Below are positions 36,049 to 44,408 of a DNA stretch of 64,000 bases, piece after piece. The first letter of the stretch is position 1; each line of letters begins with the position of its first letter. The translations under genes and the position numbers were made by a program. The notes beneath the pieces were generated by a model. It did no database searches, was not told the origin of the DNA, and worked only from the letters and a program-made list of their open reading frames with translations. Origin of the DNA: UBA1479 sp040218445 (GTDB taxonomy: Bacteria; Pseudomonadota; Alphaproteobacteria; Rhodospirillales; Casp-alpha2); the NCBI GenBank assembly GCA_040218445.1, contig JAVJRK010000007.1:1-64000 (forward strand), in the 5' to 3' direction.

Positions 36049-36678
36049 CTAAACAGCCCTTGTCCCCGAAAACCACTTTGCCGCCAAGCCGTCCGCCTGC
36101 GCCAGCCGCTTGGCCAGATAGGCCTTCGTTTCCGTTTGCCCGTCGCTGGTATCCCGGCACCAGCGCCGCAGCACGGCAAGGAAAAGGAGGGTCAGGCCGA
36201 CTTCCTCGATCTGGCGCTGGCGCCCATCCGCTTTCATCCCGGCCGCATCACGCAGCCATTGGATCAACCGCGATAGATCAAACACCATGGGCACATAATG
36301 GTGGGGGTGGAACAGCCACATCTTCGCCCCCAGCATCTGGGCCGACACATCCCGATGCGGGGCAAGGGCATCGAACCAACGCAGCAAAAGAATGTTCAGT
36401 CGGTCCTTGACCGGTTGCCTTGAAAAGCCCCGGAGCGGAGCCGCCAGCATGGCGTCGCGCGCATGGGTGAACCAGGCATCGGCAATGGCGTCTTTGTCTT
36501 TGAATAAAGCGGCGAGTTCCGCGGGCGTGAGCCCCAGATCGCCCGCAAGCTCGCGGAGGCTCAGATTATCCCAGCCGACGTCGTGCGCCATCGTCAGGGC
36601 GCGATCAACGACCGCATCCGCCGCAATGCTTTTGCGGGCGGTCTTTGATGAAGCGGGTTTCCGTCGGGGCGCGGCCAT
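36049..36678 (-). CDS. TetR-family or COQ9-like protein
   Basis: A 209-residue protein with a helix-turn-helix-like N-terminus (about 20-70: LSLRELAGDLGLTPAELAAL) and an all-helical C-terminal part. The C-terminal pattern (FLAVLRRWCRDTSDGQTETKAYL) recalls COQ9-like lipid-binding proteins, which share the TetR fold. If it is a COQ9 relative it would help ubiquinone synthesis; if a repressor, its target is unknown. It follows the ankyrin gene by 26 bases, in the same orientation. A strong AGGAGG ribosome site is present. Confidence 0.7.
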   Translation of the reverse strand: MAAPRRKPASSKTARKSIAADAVVDRALTMAHDVGWDNLSLRELAGDLGLTPAELAALFKDKDAIADAWFTHARDAMLAAPLRGFSRQPVKDRLNILLLRWFDALAPHRDVSAQMLGAKMWLFHPHHYVPMVFDLSRLIQWLRDAAGMKADGRQRQIEEVGLTLLFLAVLRRWCRDTSDGQTETKAYLAKRLAQADGLAAKWFSGTRAV

Positions 36679-36704
36679 GGCGCCTCCTGCGGTTCAAGCG
36701 ATAT

Positions 36705-37007
36705 TCAGTAAACCAGTTTGCGGATGTCGTCGGCGTTGTCCGACCATTTCGACCACTCGCGCACACCCAGGCCCCAGTTATTGACCGTTGCCTTGTCGAT
36801 GCCCTTGTCGATCAGCCATTGGCAGGTTTTGGTCTGCCCGGCGGCGGCGGCGTACATCAGTGCCGAGTTGCCGTGCGAATCGATGGCGTTGATTTTCAAC
36901 CCCGCGTCCAGCGCCTGCGTCAGCGTGTCACGGTCGCCGCGCTGTGCCGCCAGCAGAAAATCGTCGACGGAAAGGCCGTTCTTACCCGAAGCCTTCTGAT
37001 CAGCCAT
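36705..37007 (-). CDS. Ankyrin-repeat protein
   Basis: A 100-residue soluble protein with about two ankyrin-type repeats: DFLLAAQRGDRDTLTQALDAG, then INAIDSHGNSALMYAAAAGQTKTCQWLIDKG, and a third degenerate one ending VNNWGLGVREW. An AGAGGACC ribosome site precedes the ATG. It shares an orientation with the TetR/COQ9-like gene and probably a transcript. The partner of this protein is unknown. Confidence 0.85.
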   Translation of the reverse strand: MADQKASGKNGLSVDDFLLAAQRGDRDTLTQALDAGLKINAIDSHGNSALMYAAAAGQTKTCQWLIDKGIDKATVNNWGLGVREWSKWSDNADDIRKLVY

Positions 37008-37224
37008 GTGGTCCTCTTTCTCCCGTGCCGGGGCTTTTGCACGTCCCTGGCAATCCCCACATAGTTAGGGTTTGACGGGGCCGTTGTAAACGGGATGTCG
37101 CATGGGATGGCAATATCCCTATTTCCTGCACCGTTTTCATTTCCGTTAAAGTGGCCTACACCAAGGAAACAGGTTAACGCACGAGCGCCCCTTAACGGCG
37201 CCGGTATAGGGAAGCATCGATCGC

Positions 37225-39336
37225 ATGAAGCTCAATCAGAAGCATGTCCTCGTCTGTGACTGCGAGGGGACGATGACCATCGACGGCAAGGCGCTGGCCA
37301 AGGCCTGTGCCCAGGGCGGGGGCGCCGAAGGCGACTTGGCTGTCGCCACGCATCTGTGCCGCCGCCAGGTTGAAGAATTCCAACGCGTCGCCGGAAATGC
37401 CGTAAAGGCCGGCGATTCCGTTTTGGTCGCCTGCACGCAGGAAGCCCCCCTGTTCCTGGAAACCGCGGACGAAATGGACACGGCGCCGGCCCTTGCCTTT
37501 ACCAACATCCGGGAAAAAGCCGGCTGGTCCGACGCGGCCAAGGACAAAAAGGCATCCTCCAACCTGACGGCCAAGATGGCGGCCCTGCTGAACGAGGCCG
37601 CCATGGATCTGGCTGGGGCGCGGTCGGTTACCATGAAGTCGGACGGCGTGGCCCTGGTTCTCGGCCGCGGCGAAGACGCCATCGACGCCGCGCGCAAACT
37701 GTCGCAACACCTGAACGTGACCTTGGTGCTGGAAAACGCCAAGGACGTACACCCCCCCGCCGTCATGGAAGTTCCCGTTTTCGCCGGCAAGGTGACCGGG
37801 GCGGGTGGCCATCTGGGCGCATTCAAGCTGACCATTTCGGGCTTCGTCCCGGCCAAGGCATCGTCACGCGGGGCTCTGGAATGGGATGGCGAGCCGCAAT
37901 CCGGCACATCTGAATGCGATCTGATTTTGGACCTGCGCGGCGGCCCTGCATTGTTCCCCCATGCGGACATGCGCGACGGCTATTTCAACCCCGATCCGAA
38001 AAACCCGGCCCTGGTCGCCGACGCGATCTTTGAAATGTCGGACATGGTCGGCGAGTTCGAAAAACCCCGCTATGTGGATTACGACGACAAGATCTGCGCC
38101 CATGCACGGTCGCGCATCACCGGCTGCACGCGCTGCATCGACAACTGTCCCGCCGGGGCCATCACGCCCGACAACGAACGGGTCAATATCGATCCCTACC
38201 TGTGCGGCGGCTGCGGCGTCTGTGCCTCGGTCTGCCCGACCGGGGCCGCGACATATGCCCTGCCGTTGGGTGACGAATTGTTCAAGCGGGCGCGCACGGT
38301 GCTGCGCACCTATCAGAAAGCAGGCGGAACCGATCCCGTTTTGCTGATCCATGACGCCGATCAGGGCGAGGAAGCGATCGGCCTGATATCACGCATGGGA
38401 CGGGGCCTGCCTGCGAACTGTATCCCCTTTGCCGTCAACGAAGTGACCCAGACCGGGTTGGACCTGTTCCTGTCGGCGGCCGCTTACGGTGCCACGCGCT
38501 GTCTGATCCTGCTGCCGCCGAAAAAGCGCGAGGAAGCACAGGCCCAGGTCGGCGAAATCGACATCGCCGAAACCGTGTTCGATGCCTTGGGCTACGGCAA
38601 GGGCCGGGTTCAGCACCTGCACCTGGATGACCCGTCGGCGGTGGAGGATGCCCTCTGGTCGCTCGAAAAACTTCCCGCCATGCCGCAGGGCGACTTCCTG
38701 CCCTTGGGCCGCAAACGCACGGTCATGCGTCTGGCCCTTGAAGCCCTGCACGATGCCGCCCCCAACAAGGTCGACGAAGTAGCCATGCCGCAGGGAGCCC
38801 CCTTCGGCACGGTCAATATCGACGTCGCGGGCTGCACACTCTGTCTTTCCTGCGTCGGCGCCTGCCCGGCCCGGGCCCTGCGCGACAACCCGGACAAACC
38901 GCAGTTGTCGTTCGTCGAAGACGCCTGCGTGCAATGCGGGCTGTGCGTGAAAACCTGTCCGGAAAGCGTCATCACGCTGACCCCGCGCCTGTCGTTCAAG
39001 GACGAAGCCAAATCACCCCGCGTGCAGAAAGAGGAAGACCCCTTCCACTGCATCCGCTGCGGCAAGCCGTATGGCACCCATGCGACCATCCATCAAATGA
39101 CGGAGAAACTGCGTGGCCATACCATGTTCGCCGGTGCTGCCCTGGACCGCATCAAAATGTGCGACGACTGTCGCGTGATGGTGCAGTTCGAGCAGACGAA
39201 TCCGCTGGCCGGCGCGCCCCGCCCACAGACCCGAACGACCGAGGATTACCTGCGCGAACGCGAGGAAATGCGCCAAACCGCCGCCGAGGACATGAAGGCC
39301 AAGGGCCTGTCATCGGAGCCGGATAATGACAGCTGA
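37225..39336 (+). CDS. Large 4Fe-4S polyferredoxin linked to formate dehydrogenase
   Basis: A 703-residue soluble protein with at least four ferredoxin-type clusters: CTRCIDNCPAGAI and CGGCGVCASVCP near 305-345, CTLCLSCVGACP and CVQCGLCVKTCP near 545-590, plus further Cys pairs at IRCGKPYG and CDDCRVMV. Residues 1-290 resemble a subunit with conserved CDCEG and CTQEAP near the start. The middle (about 360-480) is an alpha/beta domain similar to MvhD/HdrA-like electron carrier segments. It has no signal peptide, so it works in the cytoplasm. It lies between the molybdenum maturation genes and moaA. The precise role is unknown; an electron carrier for the NAD-dependent enzyme is inference. Confidence 0.85.
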   Translation: MKLNQKHVLVCDCEGTMTIDGKALAKACAQGGGAEGDLAVATHLCRRQVEEFQRVAGNAVKAGDSVLVACTQEAPLFLETADEMDTAPALAFTNIREKAGWSDAAKDKKASSNLTAKMAALLNEAAMDLAGARSVTMKSDGVALVLGRGEDAIDAARKLSQHLNVTLVLENAKDVHPPAVMEVPVFAGKVTGAGGHLGAFKLTISGFVPAKASSRGALEWDGEPQSGTSECDLILDLRGGPALFPHADMRDGYFNPDPKNPALVADAIFEMSDMVGEFEKPRYVDYDDKICAHARSRITGCTRCIDNCPAGAITPDNERVNIDPYLCGGCGVCASVCPTGAATYALPLGDELFKRARTVLRTYQKAGGTDPVLLIHDADQGEEAIGLISRMGRGLPANCIPFAVNEVTQTGLDLFLSAAAYGATRCLILLPPKKREEAQAQVGEIDIAETVFDALGYGKGRVQHLHLDDPSAVEDALWSLEKLPAMPQGDFLPLGRKRTVMRLALEALHDAAPNKVDEVAMPQGAPFGTVNIDVAGCTLCLSCVGACPARALRDNPDKPQLSFVEDACVQCGLCVKTCPESVITLTPRLSFKDEAKSPRVQKEEDPFHCIRCGKPYGTHATIHQMTEKLRGHTMFAGAALDRIKMCDDCRVMVQFEQTNPLAGAPRPQTRTTEDYLREREEMRQTAAEDMKAKGLSSEPDNDS

Positions 39337-39411
39337 GGCCCTTTTGCCGCCCCTAAGGCTTTCCACTCTGCGGAATTCCGCATTAAAATTGGGGGCGACA
39401 AGGAGCATTGA

Positions 39412-39431
39412 CGTTACTATCTTAAGTAACG
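39412..39431. promoter_or_regulatory. Inverted repeat in a putative moaA promoter
   Basis: CGTTACT-ATCTTA-AGTAACG is a 7-bp perfect inverted repeat with a 6-base spacer. It falls in the spacer of a possible promoter: TTGACG at 39408-39413 and GATATG at 39431-39436, 17 bases apart. This arrangement suggests a repressor operator about 100 bases before moaA. The regulator is unknown. Confidence 0.45.
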
Positions 39432-39453
39432 ATATGACTGACTGGAATAACGG

Positions 39454-39478
39454 CGGCGGGTTGCGAAAGGCCCCGCCG
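39454..39478 (+). promoter_or_regulatory. Leader hairpin upstream of moaA
   Basis: A 7-bp stem CGGCGGG / CCCGCCG (39454-39460 with 39472-39478) closes an 11-base loop containing GCGAAAG. It would be in the roughly 100-base leader of moaA. Such leaders can carry a molybdenum-cofactor riboswitch, but I cannot confirm that structure by eye. Confidence 0.35.
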
Positions 39479-39533
39479 GCAGCCTGGAAACGGGCCATAA
39501 TAAAGAACTTGAGGACGCAACTGGGCTGACCCC

Positions 39534-40532
39534 ATGACCGGCATGATCGATCCCTTCGGACGGGCGGTGACCTACCTCCGCGTTTCCGTCACAGACCGCT
39601 GCGACTTCCGCTGTGTCTATTGCATGGCGGAAGACATGACCTTTCTGCCCAAGGCGGAAATCCTGTCGCTGGAAGAACTCGACCGTCTGTGTTCGGCCTT
39701 TGTGCGCAAAGGCGTCAAGAAACTGCGTCTGACCGGGGGTGAGCCGCTGGTCCGGCGCAACATCATGTCCCTGATCAAATCCTTGGGCCGGCACCTGAAG
39801 ACCGGCGACCTGGAAGAACTGACCCTGACCTCCAACGGATCGCAGCTGGCGCGCTTCGCCGACGAACTGGTCGACGCGGGCGTGCGCCGCATCAACGTGT
39901 CATTGGATACCTTGGATGCGGACCGGTTCGAAGCGATCACCCGCTGGGGCAAATTGGACAAGGTTCTGGACGGCATCGACGCCGCCCGCAAGGCCGGCCT
40001 GCATGTGAAGATCAACACGGTGGCGCTCAAGAATTTCAACGAAGACGAACTGGACCGCATGATCGAATACTGCGGCGAAAACGCCTTCGACATGACGCTG
40101 ATCGAAACCATGCCGCTGGGCGAGATCGATCAGGACCGTACCGATCAGTACCTGCCGCTTTCGACCGTGCGCCAGAACCTGGAACGGAATTGGACACTGA
40201 CCGACATCCCGTTCAAGACGGGCGGCCCGGCACGCTATACCGAGGTTTCCGAGACGGGCCAGAAGCTCGGCTTCATCACCCCGATGACCCATAATTTCTG
40301 CGAAGGCTGCAACCGCGTGCGCCTGACCTGCACGGGCACCCTTTACATGTGCCTGGGCCAGGATGATGCGGCCGACCTGCGGGCACCCTTGCGCGCATCC
40401 GAAGCCGATGAAACCCTGGATGCCGCCATCGACGAAGCCATCGGCCGCAAGCCTAAGGGCCACGACTTTGTCATCGAACGGCGCGGCGACACCCCCGCCG
40501 TGGGCCGTCATATGAGCGTGACCGGCGGCTGA
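39534..40532 (+). CDS. moaA: GTP 3',8-cyclase MoaA
   Basis: MoaA is the radical-SAM enzyme for the first step of molybdenum cofactor synthesis. The 332-residue protein has the SAM cluster motif CDFRCVYC near residue 21, TGGEPLVRR, and the C-terminal second cluster with CEGCNRVRLTC and a third Cys in YMCLGQDD. It ends in GG, as the mature MoaA tail requires. It is downstream of the polyferredoxin gene with a 197-base leader. It supplies the cofactor for the two formate dehydrogenases and the molybdenum hydroxylase in this window. Confidence 0.97.
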   Translation: MTGMIDPFGRAVTYLRVSVTDRCDFRCVYCMAEDMTFLPKAEILSLEELDRLCSAFVRKGVKKLRLTGGEPLVRRNIMSLIKSLGRHLKTGDLEELTLTSNGSQLARFADELVDAGVRRINVSLDTLDADRFEAITRWGKLDKVLDGIDAARKAGLHVKINTVALKNFNEDELDRMIEYCGENAFDMTLIETMPLGEIDQDRTDQYLPLSTVRQNLERNWTLTDIPFKTGGPARYTEVSETGQKLGFITPMTHNFCEGCNRVRLTCTGTLYMCLGQDDAADLRAPLRASEADETLDAAIDEAIGRKPKGHDFVIERRGDTPAVGRHMSVTGG

Positions 40533-40569
40533 TTGACCCCAGCACTCTCAAGCGAATAAGATTCCCGAC

Positions 40570-40920
40570 ATGTCCAGATGGCAGGAATACGACTGGGACC
40601 TGATGGTACGGCGCAAGGCGCCGGCGCCGCTGATCGCGGCGGCGCTGCTGCTGGCGTGGTGGGTGGCGACGGCGGAAAGCGGCTCCCTCACCGTGGCCAA
40701 GTGCAAGGCCGATCACAACGAACTGCTGGCCTCCATCGAAGACGCCCGCCATCAGGCCATCCAGCAGCTCAACGCCCAGATTGCCGGAACCGACGATCAG
40801 CACCGCGCCGCATCTTTGAAAGCATTGCGCGAACGGGCCTGGGACCACGAGGAATCACAGCGCGGTCAGGCGCAGCGGATTTTCTTCGACTGCATGAATG
40901 CCGTCAAAAAAACGGGCTGA
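40570..40920 (+). CDS. Hypothetical single-pass membrane protein
   Basis: A 116-residue protein with a basic start (MSRWQEYDWDLMVRRKAP), one membrane helix at about 18-36 (Ala/Leu/Trp-rich) and a helical, charged C-terminal part with two Cys (KCKADHN and FFDCMNAV). It lies 37 bases after moaA and 34 bases before a convergent IclR gene. I do not recognise the family. The helix can also be an uncleaved signal anchor, which would place the rest in the periplasm. Confidence 0.6.
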   Translation: MSRWQEYDWDLMVRRKAPAPLIAAALLLAWWVATAESGSLTVAKCKADHNELLASIEDARHQAIQQLNAQIAGTDDQHRAASLKALRERAWDHEESQRGQAQRIFFDCMNAVKKTG

Positions 40921-40954
40921 TCCGGCTTTTCTGCCATCCCTTTCCGAATGATCA

Positions 40955-41746
40955 TCATCCCGGATCAGCCGCCAGAGCTGCCGCGATCTCGGCCGCGCAT
41001 TCCTGAAGCGGCGGCACCATGGTCTTGATCGCTTCATCACGCGACAGGGCCGATTTCAGGTAAAGCACGTTCATCGCCGCAACGGACACGCCCGCATTAT
41101 TGAGGATCGGCACGCCGACCGTGGAAATCTGGCGGCCGTATTCCGTGCGCGAATATTCCTCGTGCATGGTGGCGTATCCTTGGGACCGAATCTCGCGGAA
41201 CAGTTTTTCCGTTTGTTCCCGGTTATGGGCGATCTCGTTCCAGGATTGGGGCTGTTCGGCAACGCGCCTTAACACGTCTTCCCGTTCTTCAACGGCGGCA
41301 AAGGCAAGATAGGACAGCCCCAGGCTGGTCGCCAGCATGGGCGCGCGGTAGCCCGGCAGGCGGTTGACCAGGATCGGCCCCGCCGCACGTGAGGATTCGA
41401 TCAGAACCATGGCGTCGCGGTCGAAAATGGCCACATCCGACGGCCAGCCCATGGCGTTGCGGAACGATGAGATAAAGGGCGAGACGATCCGCCCGACCGC
41501 ACGGTGCCGGTCATAGCCCGCGCATAGCAACAGGGTTTTCCCCGTGACCTCGTACATCGTGCGATCGTCGTCGCGGTACACATATCCCGCATGCATCAGG
41601 GTTTCGAGCATGCGCACGATGGTGGCTTTATCAAGCGCCGTCTCGCGGTGGATTTCCCCGACCGTCGCTTTGCCTTTCAGTTTGTTGACGGCGGCCAGAA
41701 CTTCCATGCCGCGAATGACCGCATTGACCGGTTTATAGGATCCCAT
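40955..41746 (-). CDS. IclR-family transcription regulator
   Basis: The 263-residue protein has an N-terminal winged helix (about 5-65: AVIRGMEVLAAVNKL ... LDKATIVRMLETLMHAGYV) and the IclR effector domain (about 80-255: ALSRDEAIKTMVPPLQECAAEI at the end). It is divergent from a TauD-type dioxygenase gene and next to a clear palindrome, so it likely controls that gene and perhaps the molybdenum hydroxylase genes further on. The effector is unknown. Confidence 0.92.
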   Translation of the reverse strand: MGSYKPVNAVIRGMEVLAAVNKLKGKATVGEIHRETALDKATIVRMLETLMHAGYVYRDDDRTMYEVTGKTLLLCAGYDRHRAVGRIVSPFISSFRNAMGWPSDVAIFDRDAMVLIESSRAAGPILVNRLPGYRAPMLATSLGLSYLAFAAVEEREDVLRRVAEQPQSWNEIAHNREQTEKLFREIRSQGYATMHEEYSRTEYGRQISTVGVPILNNAGVSVAAMNVLYLKSALSRDEAIKTMVPPLQECAAEIAAALAADPG

Positions 41747-41783
41747 GGGCTCGACCTTGCCGGCGCCTTTCCCGCAGTGGTTT

Positions 41784-41810
41784 CATCAAATGAAATATAG
41801 TTTCATTGAT
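41784..41810. promoter_or_regulatory. IclR-type operator between the regulator and the dioxygenase
   Basis: The element AATGAAA-TATAG-TTTCATT (41789-41807) is a 7-bp perfect inverted repeat, extended outwards by ATCA / TGAT in a near-palindrome. It lies 38 bases before the IclR start codon and 150 bases before the dioxygenase. AT-rich palindromes with TGAAA/TTTCA arms are typical IclR binding sites. That it is the operator for this IclR protein is inference from position. Confidence 0.6.
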
Positions 41811-41960
41811 AAAATATGCATCTTCGCGCATTTTTCAAGCTGAACCGTCTGCGGCTTGGCGAAACATGCCGGTCCGCATTAGCCTTCCGCCCATGGCCGA
41901 AAAGAAAAATCACATACACCGGTCAGGACGACACCAACATCCAAGGAAGACCTGAAGACC

Positions 41961-42836
41961 ATGACCATTCAGAAAAAACCCCTCGGCAATCTGGGCGTCG
42001 AAATCACCGGCGTCGATCTGGGAGCAGACCTTGCCGGCAGTTCCGGTGACAACCTGTTCGGTGAAATCAAACAGGCCTGGCTTGAAGCCGGGGGCCTGAT
42101 GGTCGTGCGCGGCCAGTCCATCGACCAGCATCAGCACATGGAATTTTCCCGCCGTTTCGGCCCGCTGTTCCACGACGAAGGTCAGCCGCCGCTGCAGGAC
42201 ACGGTGTCGCGCTATCTGCATCCGGACCATCCGCAGATTTACCGTGTCTCCAACAAGGTCGACGACAAGGGCGAGGCCAAGGGTCGCGCCCGGGCCGGGA
42301 CCTATTGGCATTCGGATGTCTCGTTCCGCGACCGTCCGGCGCAGGCCTCGGTGCTGTATGCCATCGAAATCCCCCCTTACGGCGGGGATACCATTTTCAC
42401 CGACATGACCCAGGCTTACGAAGCCTTGTCGGACGGCATGAAGGCGACCTTGGCCAACCTCAACGCCGTGCATGACTTCGCCGTCGCGGCGGCGACCCAA
42501 TACGCCCAGCCCATCGTGATCGACAAGGATTTCGACGGCGCCAACCAATGCATTCATCCGATCGTGCGCACCCATGCCGACACGGGCCGCAAGTCCCTTT
42601 ACGTCAACCCGGGCTTCACCTCGCATATCGAGGGCTTCACGGTCGAGGAAAGCCGGGCGATCCTGGACACCCTTTACCGGCACGCAACCAAGCCCGAATT
42701 CCAATACCGCCATTCCTGGCAGCCCCATGATGTGCTGGTTTGGGACAATCGCTCGCTTATGCATTACGCGGTCTCGGACTATTCCGCCGACCGCTACATG
42801 GAACGCTGCACGGTGATCGGTGAACGCCCGGTTTAG
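41961..42836 (+). CDS. TauD/TfdA-family alpha-ketoglutarate dioxygenase
   Basis: The 291-residue enzyme belongs to the iron(II)/alpha-ketoglutarate dioxygenases of the TauD family. The HxD iron motif is in TYWHSDVSF, the distal His in NRSLMHYAV, and the Arg that binds ketoglutarate is near the end in YMERCTVIGERP. These enzymes open taurine, herbicides or other acids. Its substrate is unknown; linkage to an IclR regulator and a molybdenum hydroxylase suggests an aromatic or organic acid route. A GGAAG ribosome site precedes the ATG. Confidence 0.88.
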   Translation: MTIQKKPLGNLGVEITGVDLGADLAGSSGDNLFGEIKQAWLEAGGLMVVRGQSIDQHQHMEFSRRFGPLFHDEGQPPLQDTVSRYLHPDHPQIYRVSNKVDDKGEAKGRARAGTYWHSDVSFRDRPAQASVLYAIEIPPYGGDTIFTDMTQAYEALSDGMKATLANLNAVHDFAVAAATQYAQPIVIDKDFDGANQCIHPIVRTHADTGRKSLYVNPGFTSHIEGFTVEESRAILDTLYRHATKPEFQYRHSWQPHDVLVWDNRSLMHYAVSDYSADRYMERCTVIGERPV

Positions 42837-43056
42837 GGCGCTTTAAGCCCTCCCCCGAAACGGGGCATCATTGGATTTTGGTCTTCCGAACAGACGGAAA
42901 TGGATGAAAACCATTTCTAAGCTCCGGCGTACGGGCTAACCTGGACACAGATAGTGTCATTGCCCGGCGAACAATTACCCGCTTTCAAATGCGTGAAAAT
43001 GTTCCGTTCATTCAGCGACGGGCAAAATTCCAATATGCGAGTGAGGTTCTTAAACC

Positions 43057-43926
43057 GTGATCGAACTTAGGTATGAATCCCCTGAAACGATAGAATCCGC
43101 CGTTGCCTTGTTGGCGGCGGAAGGTCCCGGGGCGAAAGTATTCGCCGGCGGGACGGACCTGATCGTTCAGATGAAGGAAGAGATGATCGAACCGGCGCTG
43201 CTGGTCGACATCAAAAAAATTCTCGAAACGCGCGAAATCACGTTCCATTCGGACCATGTCCGCATCGGGGCCGCCGTGACCGGCGCGGAGTTGGGAGAAA
43301 ACGCACAACTCAAGGCCATGTGGCCGGGCGTTGTCGAAGCGGTCCAACTGATCGGTTCGGACCAGGTGCAGGGCCGTGCCACGATCGGCGGCAATTTCTG
43401 CAATGCCTCGCCGGCCGCCGACAGCGTGCCCGCCCTGATCGCGGCGGCGGCGAAAGCCGTCATTGCCGGCCCGAACGGGGTCCGGGAAGCCGCCGTCGAA
43501 GACCTACTGACCGGCCCCGGCAAGACGTCGCTTGAACAAGGCGAATTCATCACCGCGTTCATTCTGCCGATCCATGCCGAAAAGGCCGGTGATGCCTACC
43601 TGCGGTTTATTCCCCGCACGGAAATGGACATCGCCGTCGTCGGCGCGGGTGCTTCCGTCGTTCTTAACGCGGACGGCACCTGTGCGGCTGCGCGGCTGGC
43701 CCTGGGGGCGGTCGCCCCGACGGCCCGGTTGATCAAAGACGCCGCCGACATCCTGGTCGGCAGCAAATTGGACGACGCTGTCCTGGCATCCCTTGCCGAA
43801 GCGGCCAGCAATACATGCGCGCCCATCGACGACAAGCGCGGCACCATAAAGTTCAGAACAAAAGTTGCCGGCGTCCTGGCCTGTCGGGCCACGAAGATCG
43901 CTTGGCAACGTGCGGAGACCGAATAA
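43057..43926 (+). CDS. Molybdenum hydroxylase, FAD-binding subunit (CoxM-like)
   Basis: This subunit passes electrons from the molybdenum and iron-sulfur subunits to an acceptor. It starts with GTG at 43057 and has 289 residues, with FAD motifs AGGTDLIVQMK and TIGGNFCNASPAADSVPAL. It is followed with a one-base overlap by the 2Fe-2S subunit. The order FAD, 2Fe-2S, Mo is the one used by CO dehydrogenase-like and other xanthine oxidase family enzymes. Confidence 0.92.
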   Translation: MIELRYESPETIESAVALLAAEGPGAKVFAGGTDLIVQMKEEMIEPALLVDIKKILETREITFHSDHVRIGAAVTGAELGENAQLKAMWPGVVEAVQLIGSDQVQGRATIGGNFCNASPAADSVPALIAAAAKAVIAGPNGVREAAVEDLLTGPGKTSLEQGEFITAFILPIHAEKAGDAYLRFIPRTEMDIAVVGAGASVVLNADGTCAAARLALGAVAPTARLIKDAADILVGSKLDDAVLASLAEAASNTCAPIDDKRGTIKFRTKVAGVLACRATKIAWQRAETE

Positions 43927-44408
43927 TGGCGAAACATCTCATCACGGCCACGATCAACGGCGACGAAGTCGACTTCAGCTGTGCGGCCGATCAAACTTTG
44001 CTTGAGGTTCTGCGCGAGAACCTTCACATGACCGGCACGAAAAACGGTTGCGGCAGCGGCGATTGCGGTGCCTGCACCGTTATTCTGAACGGTCGCGCGA
44101 TCAATGCCTGCCTGGTTCTGGGAGCGGAGCTTGAAGGCGCCGACATCGAAACCATCGAAGGCATGTCCAACGGCAATGAACTGCATCCCCTGCAGCAGAA
44201 ATTCCTCGACCATGCGGCGCTGCAATGCGGCATCTGTACGCCGGGCTTTCTCAACATGGCGAAAGCCTTGCTTGAGAAAAACCCCGACCCCACGGAAACC
44301 GAGGTCCGCTTCGGGCTGGCCGGGAACCTGTGCCGCTGCACGGGATATGACAAAATCGTCCGCGCCGTCATGGACGCGGCCGCTGAAATGAGGGCTGGCA
44401 ACTCATGA
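43926..44408 (+). CDS. Molybdenum hydroxylase, 2Fe-2S subunit (CoxS-like)
   Basis: From the ATG at 43926 (overlapping the previous stop, TAATG) the product has 160 residues. The plant-type 2Fe-2S site is CGSGDCGACTVILNG and the second, family-specific cluster has QCGICTPGF and LCRCTGYD. No signal peptide is visible. Translation is coupled on both sides. Confidence 0.95.
   Translation: MAKHLITATINGDEVDFSCAADQTLLEVLRENLHMTGTKNGCGSGDCGACTVILNGRAINACLVLGAELEGADIETIEGMSNGNELHPLQQKFLDHAALQCGICTPGFLNMAKALLEKNPDPTETEVRFGLAGNLCRCTGYDKIVRAVMDAAAEMRAGNS

Noticed and set aside
42853..42865. Hairpin CCCCG-AAA-CGGGG after the dioxygenase gene
   Set aside because: The stem is short and lacks a T tract; not enough for a terminator call.
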